From contig CAIPGJ010000692.1 in the NCBI GenBank assembly GCA_903864555.1, forward strand, positions 1 to 5,622: DNA of 5,622 nucleotides. Direction: 5' to 3'. Every line of letters starts with the position of its first letter. Position 1 is the first letter of the stretch. Positions 1 to 4,833 of this stretch are shown here, one piece after another. Below the pieces are notes generated by a model that did not search any database, was not told where the DNA came from, and saw only the letters and a program-made list of their open reading frames with translations. This DNA comes from an uncultured Pseudomonadota bacterium (lineage in GTDB: Bacteria > Pseudomonadota > Gammaproteobacteria > Burkholderiales > SG8-39). A program made the translations under genes and the position numbers.

Positions 1-963
1 CGCACTGCCTGGGCGACTGACATCTACGCTGCCATCTCCACGCTGGAAATCGCGGCCACACCGGAGAACTTCTGCGCCGCCATCGCCATCATTGGCCAGG
101 AGTCCGGGTTCCAGGCAGACCCCGTGGTGCCGGGGCTGGCCGGCATTGTCCGCAAGGAGCTGGAACGCCGACGCGAGGCCGCAGGCATTCCGGGCTTCGC
201 CCTGGAGGCGGCGCTGGCCCTGCCTTCCACCAATGGCCGCAGCTATGGCGAGCGCCTGGCCGCGGTGCGCACCGAGAAGCAGTTGAGCGAAATCTATGAT
301 GATTTCATCGGTCGTGTGCCCTTCGGGAAAACGCTGCTGGCCGACCGCAATCCGGTGCGCACCGGCGGCCCCATGCAGGTGAGCATTACCTGGGCCGAAA
401 GCCACAGCGCCGATAAGCCCTATCCCTATCCGATGACGGGCCCGGTACGCCAGGAGGTGTTCACCCGGCGCGGCGGGGTCTACTTCGGCATTGCCCACCT
501 GCTGGACTATCCGGCAACGTATGCGCGGCCGATGTACCGCTTTGCCGATTTCAATGCCGGGCACTATGCCAGCCGCAACGCCGCCTTCCAGCAGGCGGTG
601 AGCGAGTTGTCCGGTGTGCCACTCGCGCTCGACGGTGACCTGCTGCGCTACGACGACGGGCGCCCGCTGCCCGAACCCGGCAGCACCGAACGCGCCTTGC
701 GCGTGCTGGCGAAACGCCTGGACCTGGGCGAGGAGGCCATCCGCCGCGACCTGCGCGAGGAGAAGTCACAGGACTTCGAAAAGACGCGGCTGTATGCCCG
801 CGTGTATGCCCTGGCGGACAAACTGGCCGGCAAGCCTGCGCCGCGCGCAGTGCTGCCGCAGATTCCCCTGAACAGCCCGAAGATCACGCGCAAACTCACC
901 AGCGAGTGGTTTGTCGGCCGCGTGCAGGACAGGCATCAGGCCTGTCTGAAGCGTGTGCAGTAG
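1..963 (+). CDS. DUF1615 family protein, probable cell-envelope lipoprotein with lysozyme-like motifs (5' truncated by window)
   Basis: The frame is open from base 1 and ends at TAG 961-963, giving 320 visible residues; the start, any signal peptide and any lipobox lie upstream. A GTG at 124 is internal, because the family-like sequence continues before it (WATDIYAAISTLEI, then IIGQESGFQADPVVPGL). The pattern recalls DUF1615 proteins. Three motifs are spaced as in lytic transglycosylase/lysozyme folds: QESGF (Glu at visible residue 34, a candidate catalytic acid), GGPMQVS (visible residues 122-128, compare GLMQ in SLT enzymes) and FADFNAG (181-187, compare the AYNAG-type motif). Family membership is recognised from memory of conserved strings. 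Peptidoglycan cleavage is inferred, not established. The gene converges on the downstream minus-strand gene across 121 bp. Nothing looks broken within the visible part. Confidence 0.88.
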   Translation, partial: RTAWATDIYAAISTLEIAATPENFCAAIAIIGQESGFQADPVVPGLAGIVRKELERRREAAGIPGFALEAALALPSTNGRSYGERLAAVRTEKQLSEIYDDFIGRVPFGKTLLADRNPVRTGGPMQVSITWAESHSADKPYPYPMTGPVRQEVFTRRGGVYFGIAHLLDYPATYARPMYRFADFNAGHYASRNAAFQQAVSELSGVPLALDGDLLRYDDGRPLPEPGSTERALRVLAKRLDLGEEAIRRDLREEKSQDFEKTRLYARVYALADKLAGKPAPRAVLPQIPLNSPKITRKLTSEWFVGRVQDRHQACLKRVQ

Positions 964-1084
964 CGAGTTGACGCGTCGCCTGCCCGGTTGAGTGGGACTG
1001 TGCTGGGGAAGCCCTGTAAGCCCGGGTGAACATCCCGGTCACCCCTATGAATGTGCTTTGAAAAACAGGTCTTTCAGGGCGCCC
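964..1084. other. Convergent intergenic region with weak alternative hairpins
   Basis: This lies between the stops of two convergent genes. Two mutually exclusive small stems are visible: CCGGG 1022-1026 with CCCGG 1034-1038, and GGGTGA 1024-1029 with TCACCC 1039-1044. Neither is followed by a T-run on either strand, so an intrinsic terminator is not supported. They may act in Rho-dependent termination or in 3'-end protection. Confidence 0.3.
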
Positions 1085-1690
1085 TCAGCGTCCAATGATG
1101 ATGCGTTCGGCATCCATGGCGGTGCCCTCGCCGACCACACCACTCACGGTCACTGCTGCGCCGGGCTTGAGCGCCCGGCGGTCCGCATCGACGTAAGTGA
1201 GGATTTCCGCATCGGGACGGATGACGATCTTCTGCTCGCCGTCCTTATATTTCACTGTGAGCACCTGCCCGCTGATCTGGGTGACGGCGGTCTCGACCGT
1301 GGCATTGGTCATGGTGGTGCCGGGCCTGTCCCAAGGGCGGTGGCCCTCGCCCTGGCCGCGCATGGCTTCGGGGAAGATCATCACGCGTATCGCCTGCTGG
1401 CTGCCATCGGCCTGCGGCATGGCGCCCACGCCGAGGAAGCTGCCGGGCCGGATGTCGGCGAGGGTGGCGCTGACCTGCGTGTAGAGCCGCGTGGTCGGTG
1501 TCAGGTTCACCGCCAGTTGCCCCTGCACGCCGCCCAGGACCAGTACCGTGCCGGTCATGGTTTCGACCTTGCCACTCACGCGCGCAGTGCGCCCCTGGGC
1601 CCAGCTCTGGCTGATGGCAAACAGGCTGATGGTGGCGATCAGCAGCAGGCGGTGGAGCAGGGGGCGGATCAGCGGCAGGTGTGCGGGCAT
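1085..1690 (-). CDS. Secreted DUF5666-like beta-rich periplasmic protein
   Basis: A 201-aa protein starting at ATG 1690-1688, with AGGA ending 7 nt upstream as a good Shine-Dalgarno. Residues 1-31 form a Sec signal peptide: a basic/polar start, a hydrophobic core LLLIATISLFAI, and a likely cleavage after SWA. The mature part is built of short beta-prone segments (ARVSGKVETMTGTVLVL, QLAVNLTPTTRLYTQV, QISGQVLTVKYKDGEQKIVI, AVTVSGVVGEG). Those repeats of 'modulate, apply, set value' strands resemble the OB/barrel-like DUF5666 pattern. The central segment GQGEGHRPWDRPGTTMTNATV (about residues 112-132) is conserved in proteobacterial relatives as I recall them; some of these are labelled as metal ABC transporter permeases, which does not fit a protein with no membrane helices beyond the signal. 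Function unknown. It appears monocistronic and diverges from the first Bug receptor. Confidence 0.85.
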   Translation of the reverse strand: MPAHLPLIRPLLHRLLLIATISLFAISQSWAQGRTARVSGKVETMTGTVLVLGGVQGQLAVNLTPTTRLYTQVSATLADIRPGSFLGVGAMPQADGSQQAIRVMIFPEAMRGQGEGHRPWDRPGTTMTNATVETAVTQISGQVLTVKYKDGEQKIVIRPDAEILTYVDADRRALKPGAAVTVSGVVGEGTAMDAERIIIGR

Positions 1691-1851
1691 GGCAGGTTCC
1701 TGTTCGGCATGGGGTAGGGGTGTGCCACACCCGGCCGAGGGGGCGTAGCAGGGGTGCAGTATGCGCGTGCTGCCCGCGGCGCTGTCTTGCAGCGGGCTTG
1801 CCGCGCCAGCCCCGCTGCCGATTCGCCCTGCGGGGTTGCTGATGCACTGGA

Positions 1852-1923
1852 TTGCATTGATAATAAAATGACGCTTAATCCAATAATGAAAAGGCTATAT
1901 ATTCGGATTTGATCATTTTCCAT
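1852..1923. promoter_or_regulatory. AT-rich island, probable promoter zone for the minus-strand DUF5666-like gene
   Basis: This is by far the most AT-rich stretch of the window and lies in the divergent intergenic region 1691-2114. On the minus strand a TTTTCA / 18 nt / TTTTAT pair (4/6 matches each) could drive the 1690-1085 gene with a leader of about 160 nt. On the plus strand TTGATA 1857-1862 and AATAAT 1882-1887 are 19 nt apart. No pair is strong, so only the zone is called. Just beside it, ATGCA 1842-1846 and TGCAT 1853-1857 form a 5-bp inverted repeat with a 6-nt spacer. The segment 1691-1840 shows nothing else recognisable beyond the Shine-Dalgarno of the minus gene. Confidence 0.4.
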
Positions 1924-1977
1924 CCTTTGAATCTTGTCGGTCGAGCCACTTGCCGGGAATGCCGGCGGGTGGGGTTT

Positions 1978-1995
1978 GCGTGTCCTGGCACACGC
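1978..1995. promoter_or_regulatory. Operator-like inverted repeat upstream of the first Bug receptor
   Basis: GCGTGT CCTGGC ACACGC: perfect 6-bp arms around a 6-nt spacer. Its last base overlaps the proposed -35 box at 1995, so the centre would sit near -45 from the predicted transcription start. That placement suits a dimeric regulator. A repeat of the same spacing (arms GCGT/ACGC) occurs just upstream of the second receptor's promoter. The regulator is not in the window. Confidence 0.45.
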
Positions 1996-2024
1996 TGACG
2001 CGTCGGCAAGGCTTGCTCTAAAAT
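1995..2024 (+). promoter_or_regulatory. Candidate sigma-70 promoter for the first Bug receptor
   Basis: -35 CTGACG (1995-2000, 4/6 to consensus), an 18-nt spacer and -10 TAAAAT (2019-2024, 5/6). Transcription would start near 2031 and give a leader of about 84 nt before the ATG at 2115. The -35 box abuts an inverted repeat. Confidence 0.5.
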
Positions 2025-2071
2025 CCCGGCACGCACGATGCAGGCTGTTTCAACAAGCAGTCTGAATCGCC

Positions 2072-2098
2072 TGTGACATCCATCATGTGACATCCATC
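2072..2098 (+). repeat. Tandem direct repeat, 13-nt unit with 14-nt period, in the first Bug leader
   Basis: TGTGACATCCATC occurs at 2072-2084 and again at 2086-2098 with one base between. The second copy ends 2 nt before the Shine-Dalgarno GAGG (2101-2104). It may be replication slippage, or a site for a translational or transcriptional regulator. Confidence 0.8.
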
Positions 2099-2114
2099 CT
2101 GAGGATTCCCCATC

Positions 2115-3104
2115 ATGTTGCCCCGACTCATTGCATGCTCCGCGCTGGCATTCAGCGCCGTGCTGGTTTCCACGACGTCCGCGCAGGCGCAGTCCGCGAC
2201 TGCGGCGTATCCCGCCAAACCCATCCGCATGATCATTCCCTTTCCGCCGGGAGGCGGCACCGACATCCTGGCGCGGCTGGTGGCGGCGCAACTCACCGAG
2301 CATGCGAAGTGGAACGTCATCGCCGACAACAAGGCGGGTGCGGGCGGCACCATCGGCATCACCGAAGTGGTGCGTGCGGCGCCCACCGGCTACGACATCG
2401 TGCTCGGGCAGAAGGACAACCTGGTCATCGGGCCCTGGCTGTACAAGAACCTGCCCTGGGATCCGACCAAAGACCTGATCGCGGTGGCGCATGTGGCCTA
2501 TACGCCGGTGATCATCGCCACCAGCATGACCTCGAAGTTCCGCACCCTCGCCGACGTGGTCACGGCCGCGCGCAGCGCACCGGACACCATCACCTATGGC
2601 TCCCCGGGCAGCGGCACCTCCATCCATCTCGCGGGTGACCTGTTCGGCCGTGCTGCCGGCATCACGCTGAAGCATGTGCCCTACAAGGGTTCCAGCCCCG
2701 CGCTCATGGACGCGCTGGCCGGCAACGTCGACCTGCTGTCCTCCTCGCTGCCCTCGGCCATGGGCCAGATCAAGGGCGGCAAGCTGCGGCCGCTGGCGCT
2801 GACCTCGGCCAAACGCAGTTCCTCCCTGCCGGATGTGCCCACGGTGGCCGAGTCGGGCTACAAGGATTTCGATGTCAGCACCTGGTATGGCGTGTTTGCA
2901 CCGGCTGGCACGCCTGCGCCCATCGTGGTCACGCTCAACACCGAGATCAACCGGTTGCTGGCGCGCACCGACATGAGGGCGGCCATCCAAGCGCAGGGCG
3001 CTGAACCGGAGTCGATGACACCGGTGCGTTTTGCCGAGATGTTCCGCGCTGACTACGCGAAGTGGAAGGGTATTGTCGAGGCGTCCGGGGCCAAGGTGGA
3101 GTAA
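2115..3104 (+). CDS. Bug/TctC-family tripartite tricarboxylate transporter substrate-binding protein (first copy)
   Basis: A 329-aa periplasmic receptor of normal family length. The start ATG at 2115 is preceded by GAGG (2101-2104) with a 10-nt gap, and it begins a clear Sec signal peptide (hydrophobic LIACSALAFSAVLV, cleavage near AQA at residues 23-25). The mature protein shows the family landmarks in order: YPAKPIRMIIPFPPGGGTDILAR ligand loop (32-54), NKAGAGGTIG (72-81), YGSPGSGTSIHLAGDLF (161-177), HVPYKGSSPALMDALAGNVD (187-206), LPDVPTVAESG (238-248) and WYGVFAPAGTPAPIV (257-271). In known Bug structures these loops close around a small carboxylate; the ligand here cannot be read from sequence. 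No tctA/tctB lies nearby, which is usual for orphan Bug receptors in Burkholderiales. It seems to be its own transcription unit, with promoter at 1995-2024 and a hairpin at 3138-3155 after the stop. Confidence 0.95.
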   Translation: MLPRLIACSALAFSAVLVSTTSAQAQSATAAYPAKPIRMIIPFPPGGGTDILARLVAAQLTEHAKWNVIADNKAGAGGTIGITEVVRAAPTGYDIVLGQKDNLVIGPWLYKNLPWDPTKDLIAVAHVAYTPVIIATSMTSKFRTLADVVTAARSAPDTITYGSPGSGTSIHLAGDLFGRAAGITLKHVPYKGSSPALMDALAGNVDLLSSSLPSAMGQIKGGKLRPLALTSAKRSSSLPDVPTVAESGYKDFDVSTWYGVFAPAGTPAPIVVTLNTEINRLLARTDMRAAIQAQGAEPESMTPVRFAEMFRADYAKWKGIVEASGAKVE

Positions 3105-3137
3105 TTCAACCCGGTCAGGAGGGCGGGGGACGGATCA

Positions 3138-3155
3138 GGCCGGCGATTGCCGGCC
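3138..3155. terminator. Strong hairpin between convergent genes, possible 3'-end structure
   Basis: GGCCGGC (3138-3144), loop GATT, GCCGGCC (3149-3155): a perfect 7-bp GC stem 34 bp past the stop of the first Bug gene and 11 bp past the stop of the minus-strand small gene. An overlapping, longer-range pairing is possible between TCAGG 3135-3139 and CCTGA 3161-3165. No T-run follows on either strand, so it is not a classical intrinsic terminator. It could serve both convergent transcripts as a Rho-linked end or an exonuclease block. Confidence 0.45.
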
Positions 3156-3165
3156 GTCAGCCTGA

Positions 3166-3339
3166 CTACTTGCGCCGCTGAACCTTGTAGGCGGAGGCGA
3201 CGGGCTGCGGAATGGGACGGACCTTGTCCGGGCGCAGGGCATCGCGCATTTCCTCGAATTCGCTGATGGGCGATTCGGCAGAAGGGCGGCGAAACAGCAT
3301 GGCTGCTTTCTCGGACAGACGTTCGATGATGCGTTTCAT
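3166..3339 (-). CDS. Small basic protein of 57 aa, unrecognised
   Basis: ATG 3339-3337 to TAG 3168-3166 encodes a 57-residue cytosolic protein. It begins MKRIIERLSEKAAMLFRR and ends AYKVQRRK; the middle carries ISEFEEMRDALRP (residues 25-37). No signal peptide or membrane helix is seen. The first 18 residues could form a basic amphipathic helix, and both ends are rich in Arg/Lys, so nucleic-acid or membrane-surface contact is conceivable. By my count 42 of 57 codons end in G or C, as expected for a real gene here, and the frame stops neatly 61 bp from the convergent Bug gene. No good Shine-Dalgarno precedes the ATG; instead a TAAAAT box lies 6 nt upstream, which would make the mRNA nearly leaderless. 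I do not recognise the family. Confidence 0.65.
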   Translation of the reverse strand: MKRIIERLSEKAAMLFRRPSAESPISEFEEMRDALRPDKVRPIPQPVASAYKVQRRK

Positions 3340-3345
3340 ACCGCC

Positions 3346-3365
3346 ATTTTAACCCGGACCGGGTT
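3346..3365 (-). promoter_or_regulatory. -10-like box plus 15-bp palindrome upstream of the small minus-strand gene
   Basis: On the minus strand TAAAAT occupies 3351-3346 and would start transcription near 3340-3339, at or next to the ATG. AACCCGG A CCGGGTT (3351-3365) is a perfect 7-bp-arm palindrome around one base. It overlaps the -10 box by one base and covers most of the -10/-35 spacer. No convincing -35 hexamer is present (best about 2/6), which would fit an activator-dependent promoter or simply a false call. Confidence 0.4.
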
Positions 3366-3383
3366 GCGGGCATACCTGCCCCC

Positions 3384-3404
3384 TGCATGCTGCATGCTGC
3401 ATGG
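3384..3404 (+). repeat. 7-bp tandem repeat, three copies
   Basis: TGCATGC at 3384-3390 and 3391-3397, then TGCATGG at 3398-3404. Each of the first two copies contains the self-complementary GCATGC. It lies in the 418-bp gene-poor stretch 3340-3757 and is probably slippage-derived; a protein-binding role is possible. The flanking segment 3405-3490 shows no feature I can support. Confidence 0.7.
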
Positions 3405-3494
3405 GACATGGATGGTCTGTGCAGGTGCGGCTCGCCGGTGGTGGTACGAGTCTGGCGACGCAGATCCGGGCCTGCAGCACATTGGCTCCAAGTG

Positions 3495-3510
3495 TGCGTT
3501 GAAATACGCA
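3495..3510. promoter_or_regulatory. Operator-like inverted repeat upstream of the second Bug receptor
   Basis: TGCGT TGAAAT ACGCA: 5-bp arms with a 6-nt spacer, ending 4 bp before the proposed -35 box at 3515. Its centre would be near -48 from the predicted start. Spacing and inner arms (GYGT-N6-ACRC) agree with the repeat at 1978-1995 in front of the first receptor. Confidence 0.35.
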
Positions 3511-3514
3511 GTAA

Positions 3515-3544
3515 ATGCCACGCTCGCGAGTCGATTATTACAAT
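3515..3544 (+). promoter_or_regulatory. Candidate sigma-70 promoter for the second Bug receptor / CoA-transferase unit
   Basis: -35 ATGCCA (3515-3520, 4/6), an 18-nt spacer containing the palindrome CTCGCGAG (3523-3530), and -10 TACAAT (3539-3544, 5/6). Transcription would start near 3551, at the base of a strong stem-loop. A weaker alternative nearer the gene (TTGGCG 3698-3703 and TAACAT 3723-3728, 19 nt apart) would leave out most of the leader. Confidence 0.45.
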
Positions 3545-3550
3545 GTCATA

Positions 3551-3757
3551 TCGTGCATTGGGAAATGCACGGAGAAAGCATCCATCACCACGCCACGACC
3601 TGCGCGATGAAGTGCATGCCCGAACCAAGTGCTGCCCGGGTGAAGGCGTGCCTGAAGCGCATTGGGCAGCTGGCACTTGGGCGCCGGCAGCCCGGCATTG
3701 GCGCCGCCACGGCAATATCGAATAACATCGCGGCCTGAGCCAAGCCAGGAAATCATC
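3551..3757 (+). promoter_or_regulatory. Predicted structured 5' leader of the second Bug receptor mRNA
   Basis: About 207 nt between the predicted transcription start and the ATG, with no credible ORF but several stems. Stem 1: CGTGCATT 3552-3559 and AATGCACG 3564-3571, a perfect 8 bp closed by GGGA (a GNRA-type tetraloop), extendable by a T-G pair 3551/3572. Stem 2: CCAAGTGC 3625-3632 with GCACTTGG 3673-3680 (8 bp), continuing as TGCCC 3633-3637 with GGGCA 3664-3668 across a 4-nt bulge GCTG. Stem 3: GCCGG 3683-3687 with CCGGC 3692-3696, loop CAGC. A weak pairing CCTG 3734-3737 with CAGG 3746-3749 would mask the Shine-Dalgarno AGGA (3747-3750). It matches no riboswitch class I know. Regulation by this leader is inference. 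Confidence 0.4.
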
Positions 3758-4759
3758 ATGCACCACTCGCCCTTGAAAACTGCCTTCGCCGCGCTGCTCG
3801 GCGCCGGCCTGCTCGCAGCCACCATTCCCGCCCAGGCGCAGGACAAGCGCCAGATTGCCCCGGGATTTCCCAACAAGCCCATCCGCATCCTGGTCTCGGT
3901 GCTGGCCGGTGGTGGCATGGACACGGTGACGCGCGCCGTCGCCAACAAATTGGCTGAGCGTCTGCCGGTGACGGTGATCGTGGAGAACGTGGCGGGCGCC
4001 AGCGGTGTCATCGCCGCCAATACCGTGATCAACGCCACGCCCGATGGCCACACCCTGCTCAGCACCAGCGGCTCGCTGCCGCTCAACGTCGCGTTCAAGA
4101 AGATGCAGTACGACGTGCGCACGGCGCTGCAGGCCGTGGCGCAGATGAGCTACCAGCCCTATATCGTCATCGTCAGCGCTGGCGCGCCCTACAAGACCAT
4201 CCAGGAACTGGTGGCCTACGCGAAGAAGAATCCGGGCAAGCTCAACTACGGTTCCTCCGGCGTGGGCACGCCCATCCACATGGGCACCGAGCTGATCGAG
4301 TTCGGTGCGGGTGTGGACATGACCCACGTGGCCTACAAGGGCAATGCCGCGGCACAACTGGACATGGCCGCTGGCCGGCTCGACCTCACGCTCACCTCCA
4401 TCTCGGGGCTGCAGATGGTGCGCCAGGGCAAGGCGCGCGCGCTGGCCATCACCTCCAGCCAGCGGCATCCGGATTTCCCCGACCTGCCCACGGTGGCCGA
4501 GACCATCATTCCGGGTTATGAGGTGATCAACGCCTACACGCTGTACACGGCGGCCAAGACGCCGGCCGTCATCGTCAATGCGCTCAACCGCGAGGTGGCG
4601 CAGGTGCTGACCGACGATGAATTGCGCAAGCGCATGATCGCCGATGCCTCCACGCCGGCCCCGGCCCGCCCGCCGGCCGAGTGGCAGAAGATGCTGTCCT
4701 CCGAGATCGACCGCTGGGAGGCGGTGATCAAGAGGGCCAACATCAAGCTGGAAGAATGA
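3758..4759 (+). CDS. Bug/TctC-family substrate-binding protein (second copy, divergent ligand loop)
   Basis: A 333-aa periplasmic receptor. The chosen start, ATG 3758, has AGGA (3747-3750) 7 nt upstream and begins a proper Sec signal peptide (AALLGAGLLAATIPAQA, cleavage after residue 27 or 28). The in-frame ATG at 3662 would put 32 non-family residues before the signal peptide and is rejected. Family landmarks: FPNKPIRILVSVLAGGGMDTVTRAV (37-61), YGSSGVGTPIHMGTELI (164-180), HVAYKGNAAAQLDMAAGRLDL (190-210) and DLPTVAETIIPGYEVINAYTLYTAAKTPAVIV (242-273). The usual PFPPGG loop reads VLAGGG, and the common W-x-G-x-x-A-P-A-G-T-P segment reads NAYTLYTAAKTP. So the pocket differs from the first receptor and the ligand probably does too. 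The stop overlaps a mini-ORF start (ATGA 4756-4759), and the CoA-transferase follows, suggesting co-transcription. Confidence 0.95.
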   Translation: MHHSPLKTAFAALLGAGLLAATIPAQAQDKRQIAPGFPNKPIRILVSVLAGGGMDTVTRAVANKLAERLPVTVIVENVAGASGVIAANTVINATPDGHTLLSTSGSLPLNVAFKKMQYDVRTALQAVAQMSYQPYIVIVSAGAPYKTIQELVAYAKKNPGKLNYGSSGVGTPIHMGTELIEFGAGVDMTHVAYKGNAAAQLDMAAGRLDLTLTSISGLQMVRQGKARALAITSSQRHPDFPDLPTVAETIIPGYEVINAYTLYTAAKTPAVIVNALNREVAQVLTDDELRKRMIADASTPAPARPPAEWQKMLSSEIDRWEAVIKRANIKLEE

Positions 4760-4833
4760 GCGCCGGCTTCATTCCGCCCCTGGTCGAAGCGGCTCCTTTC
4801 GCCCTGGCCGGTTGCTGCAACACCGGTTCATGA
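4756..4833 (+). CDS. 25-codon mini-ORF linking the Bug receptor and CoA-transferase by two ATGA overlaps
   Basis: The ATG at 4756 shares ATGA (4756-4759) with the stop of the Bug receptor. The reading frame runs 25 codons, and its TGA 4831-4833 shares ATGA (4830-4833) with the CoA-transferase start. The peptide begins MSAGFIPPLVEAAPFALAG and contains adjacent cysteines near its end. GGAAG (4750-4754) lies too close to be a normal Shine-Dalgarno. The CoA-transferase has no Shine-Dalgarno of its own, so ribosomes may arrive by re-initiation through this ORF. The frame is directly visible; its translation is inferred and chance is possible. Confidence 0.35.
   Translation: MSAGFIPPLVEAAPFALAGCCNTGS

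Noticed and set aside
992..1717. Plus-strand open frame of 241 codons over the DUF5666-like gene
   Set aside because: The minus-strand protein has a signal peptide, a Shine-Dalgarno and family-like strands. The plus frame is His/Gly/Ala-rich with no motif.
1978..1995. LysR-type T-N11-A box
   Set aside because: The repeat is clear, but no T and A fall 11 bases apart in the expected places, so the regulator family is not assigned.
1875..2990. Long minus-strand open frame (371 codons) opposite the first Bug receptor
   Set aside because: Antisense shadow of a well-supported gene in GC-rich DNA; rich in Arg/Gly/His with no family motif, and it crosses the divergent promoter region.
3138..3155. 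Classical intrinsic terminator for the first Bug gene
   Set aside because: The stem is strong, but no T-run follows on either strand, so only a general 3' hairpin is claimed.
3364..3738. Plus-strand open frame of 124 codons before the second Bug receptor
   Set aside because: Unusual Cys/His/Trp-rich composition, no Shine-Dalgarno, overlaps the 7-bp repeats and stem-loops, and resembles nothing known.
3662..3757. Upstream ATG start for the second Bug receptor
   Set aside because: It would put 32 residues ahead of a good signal peptide, whereas ATG 3758 has a well-spaced AGGA.
3053..4468. Minus-strand open frame of 471 codons
   Set aside because: It spans the small gene, the leader and the second Bug receptor in antisense. 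The composition is low-complexity and no start signal or motif is visible.
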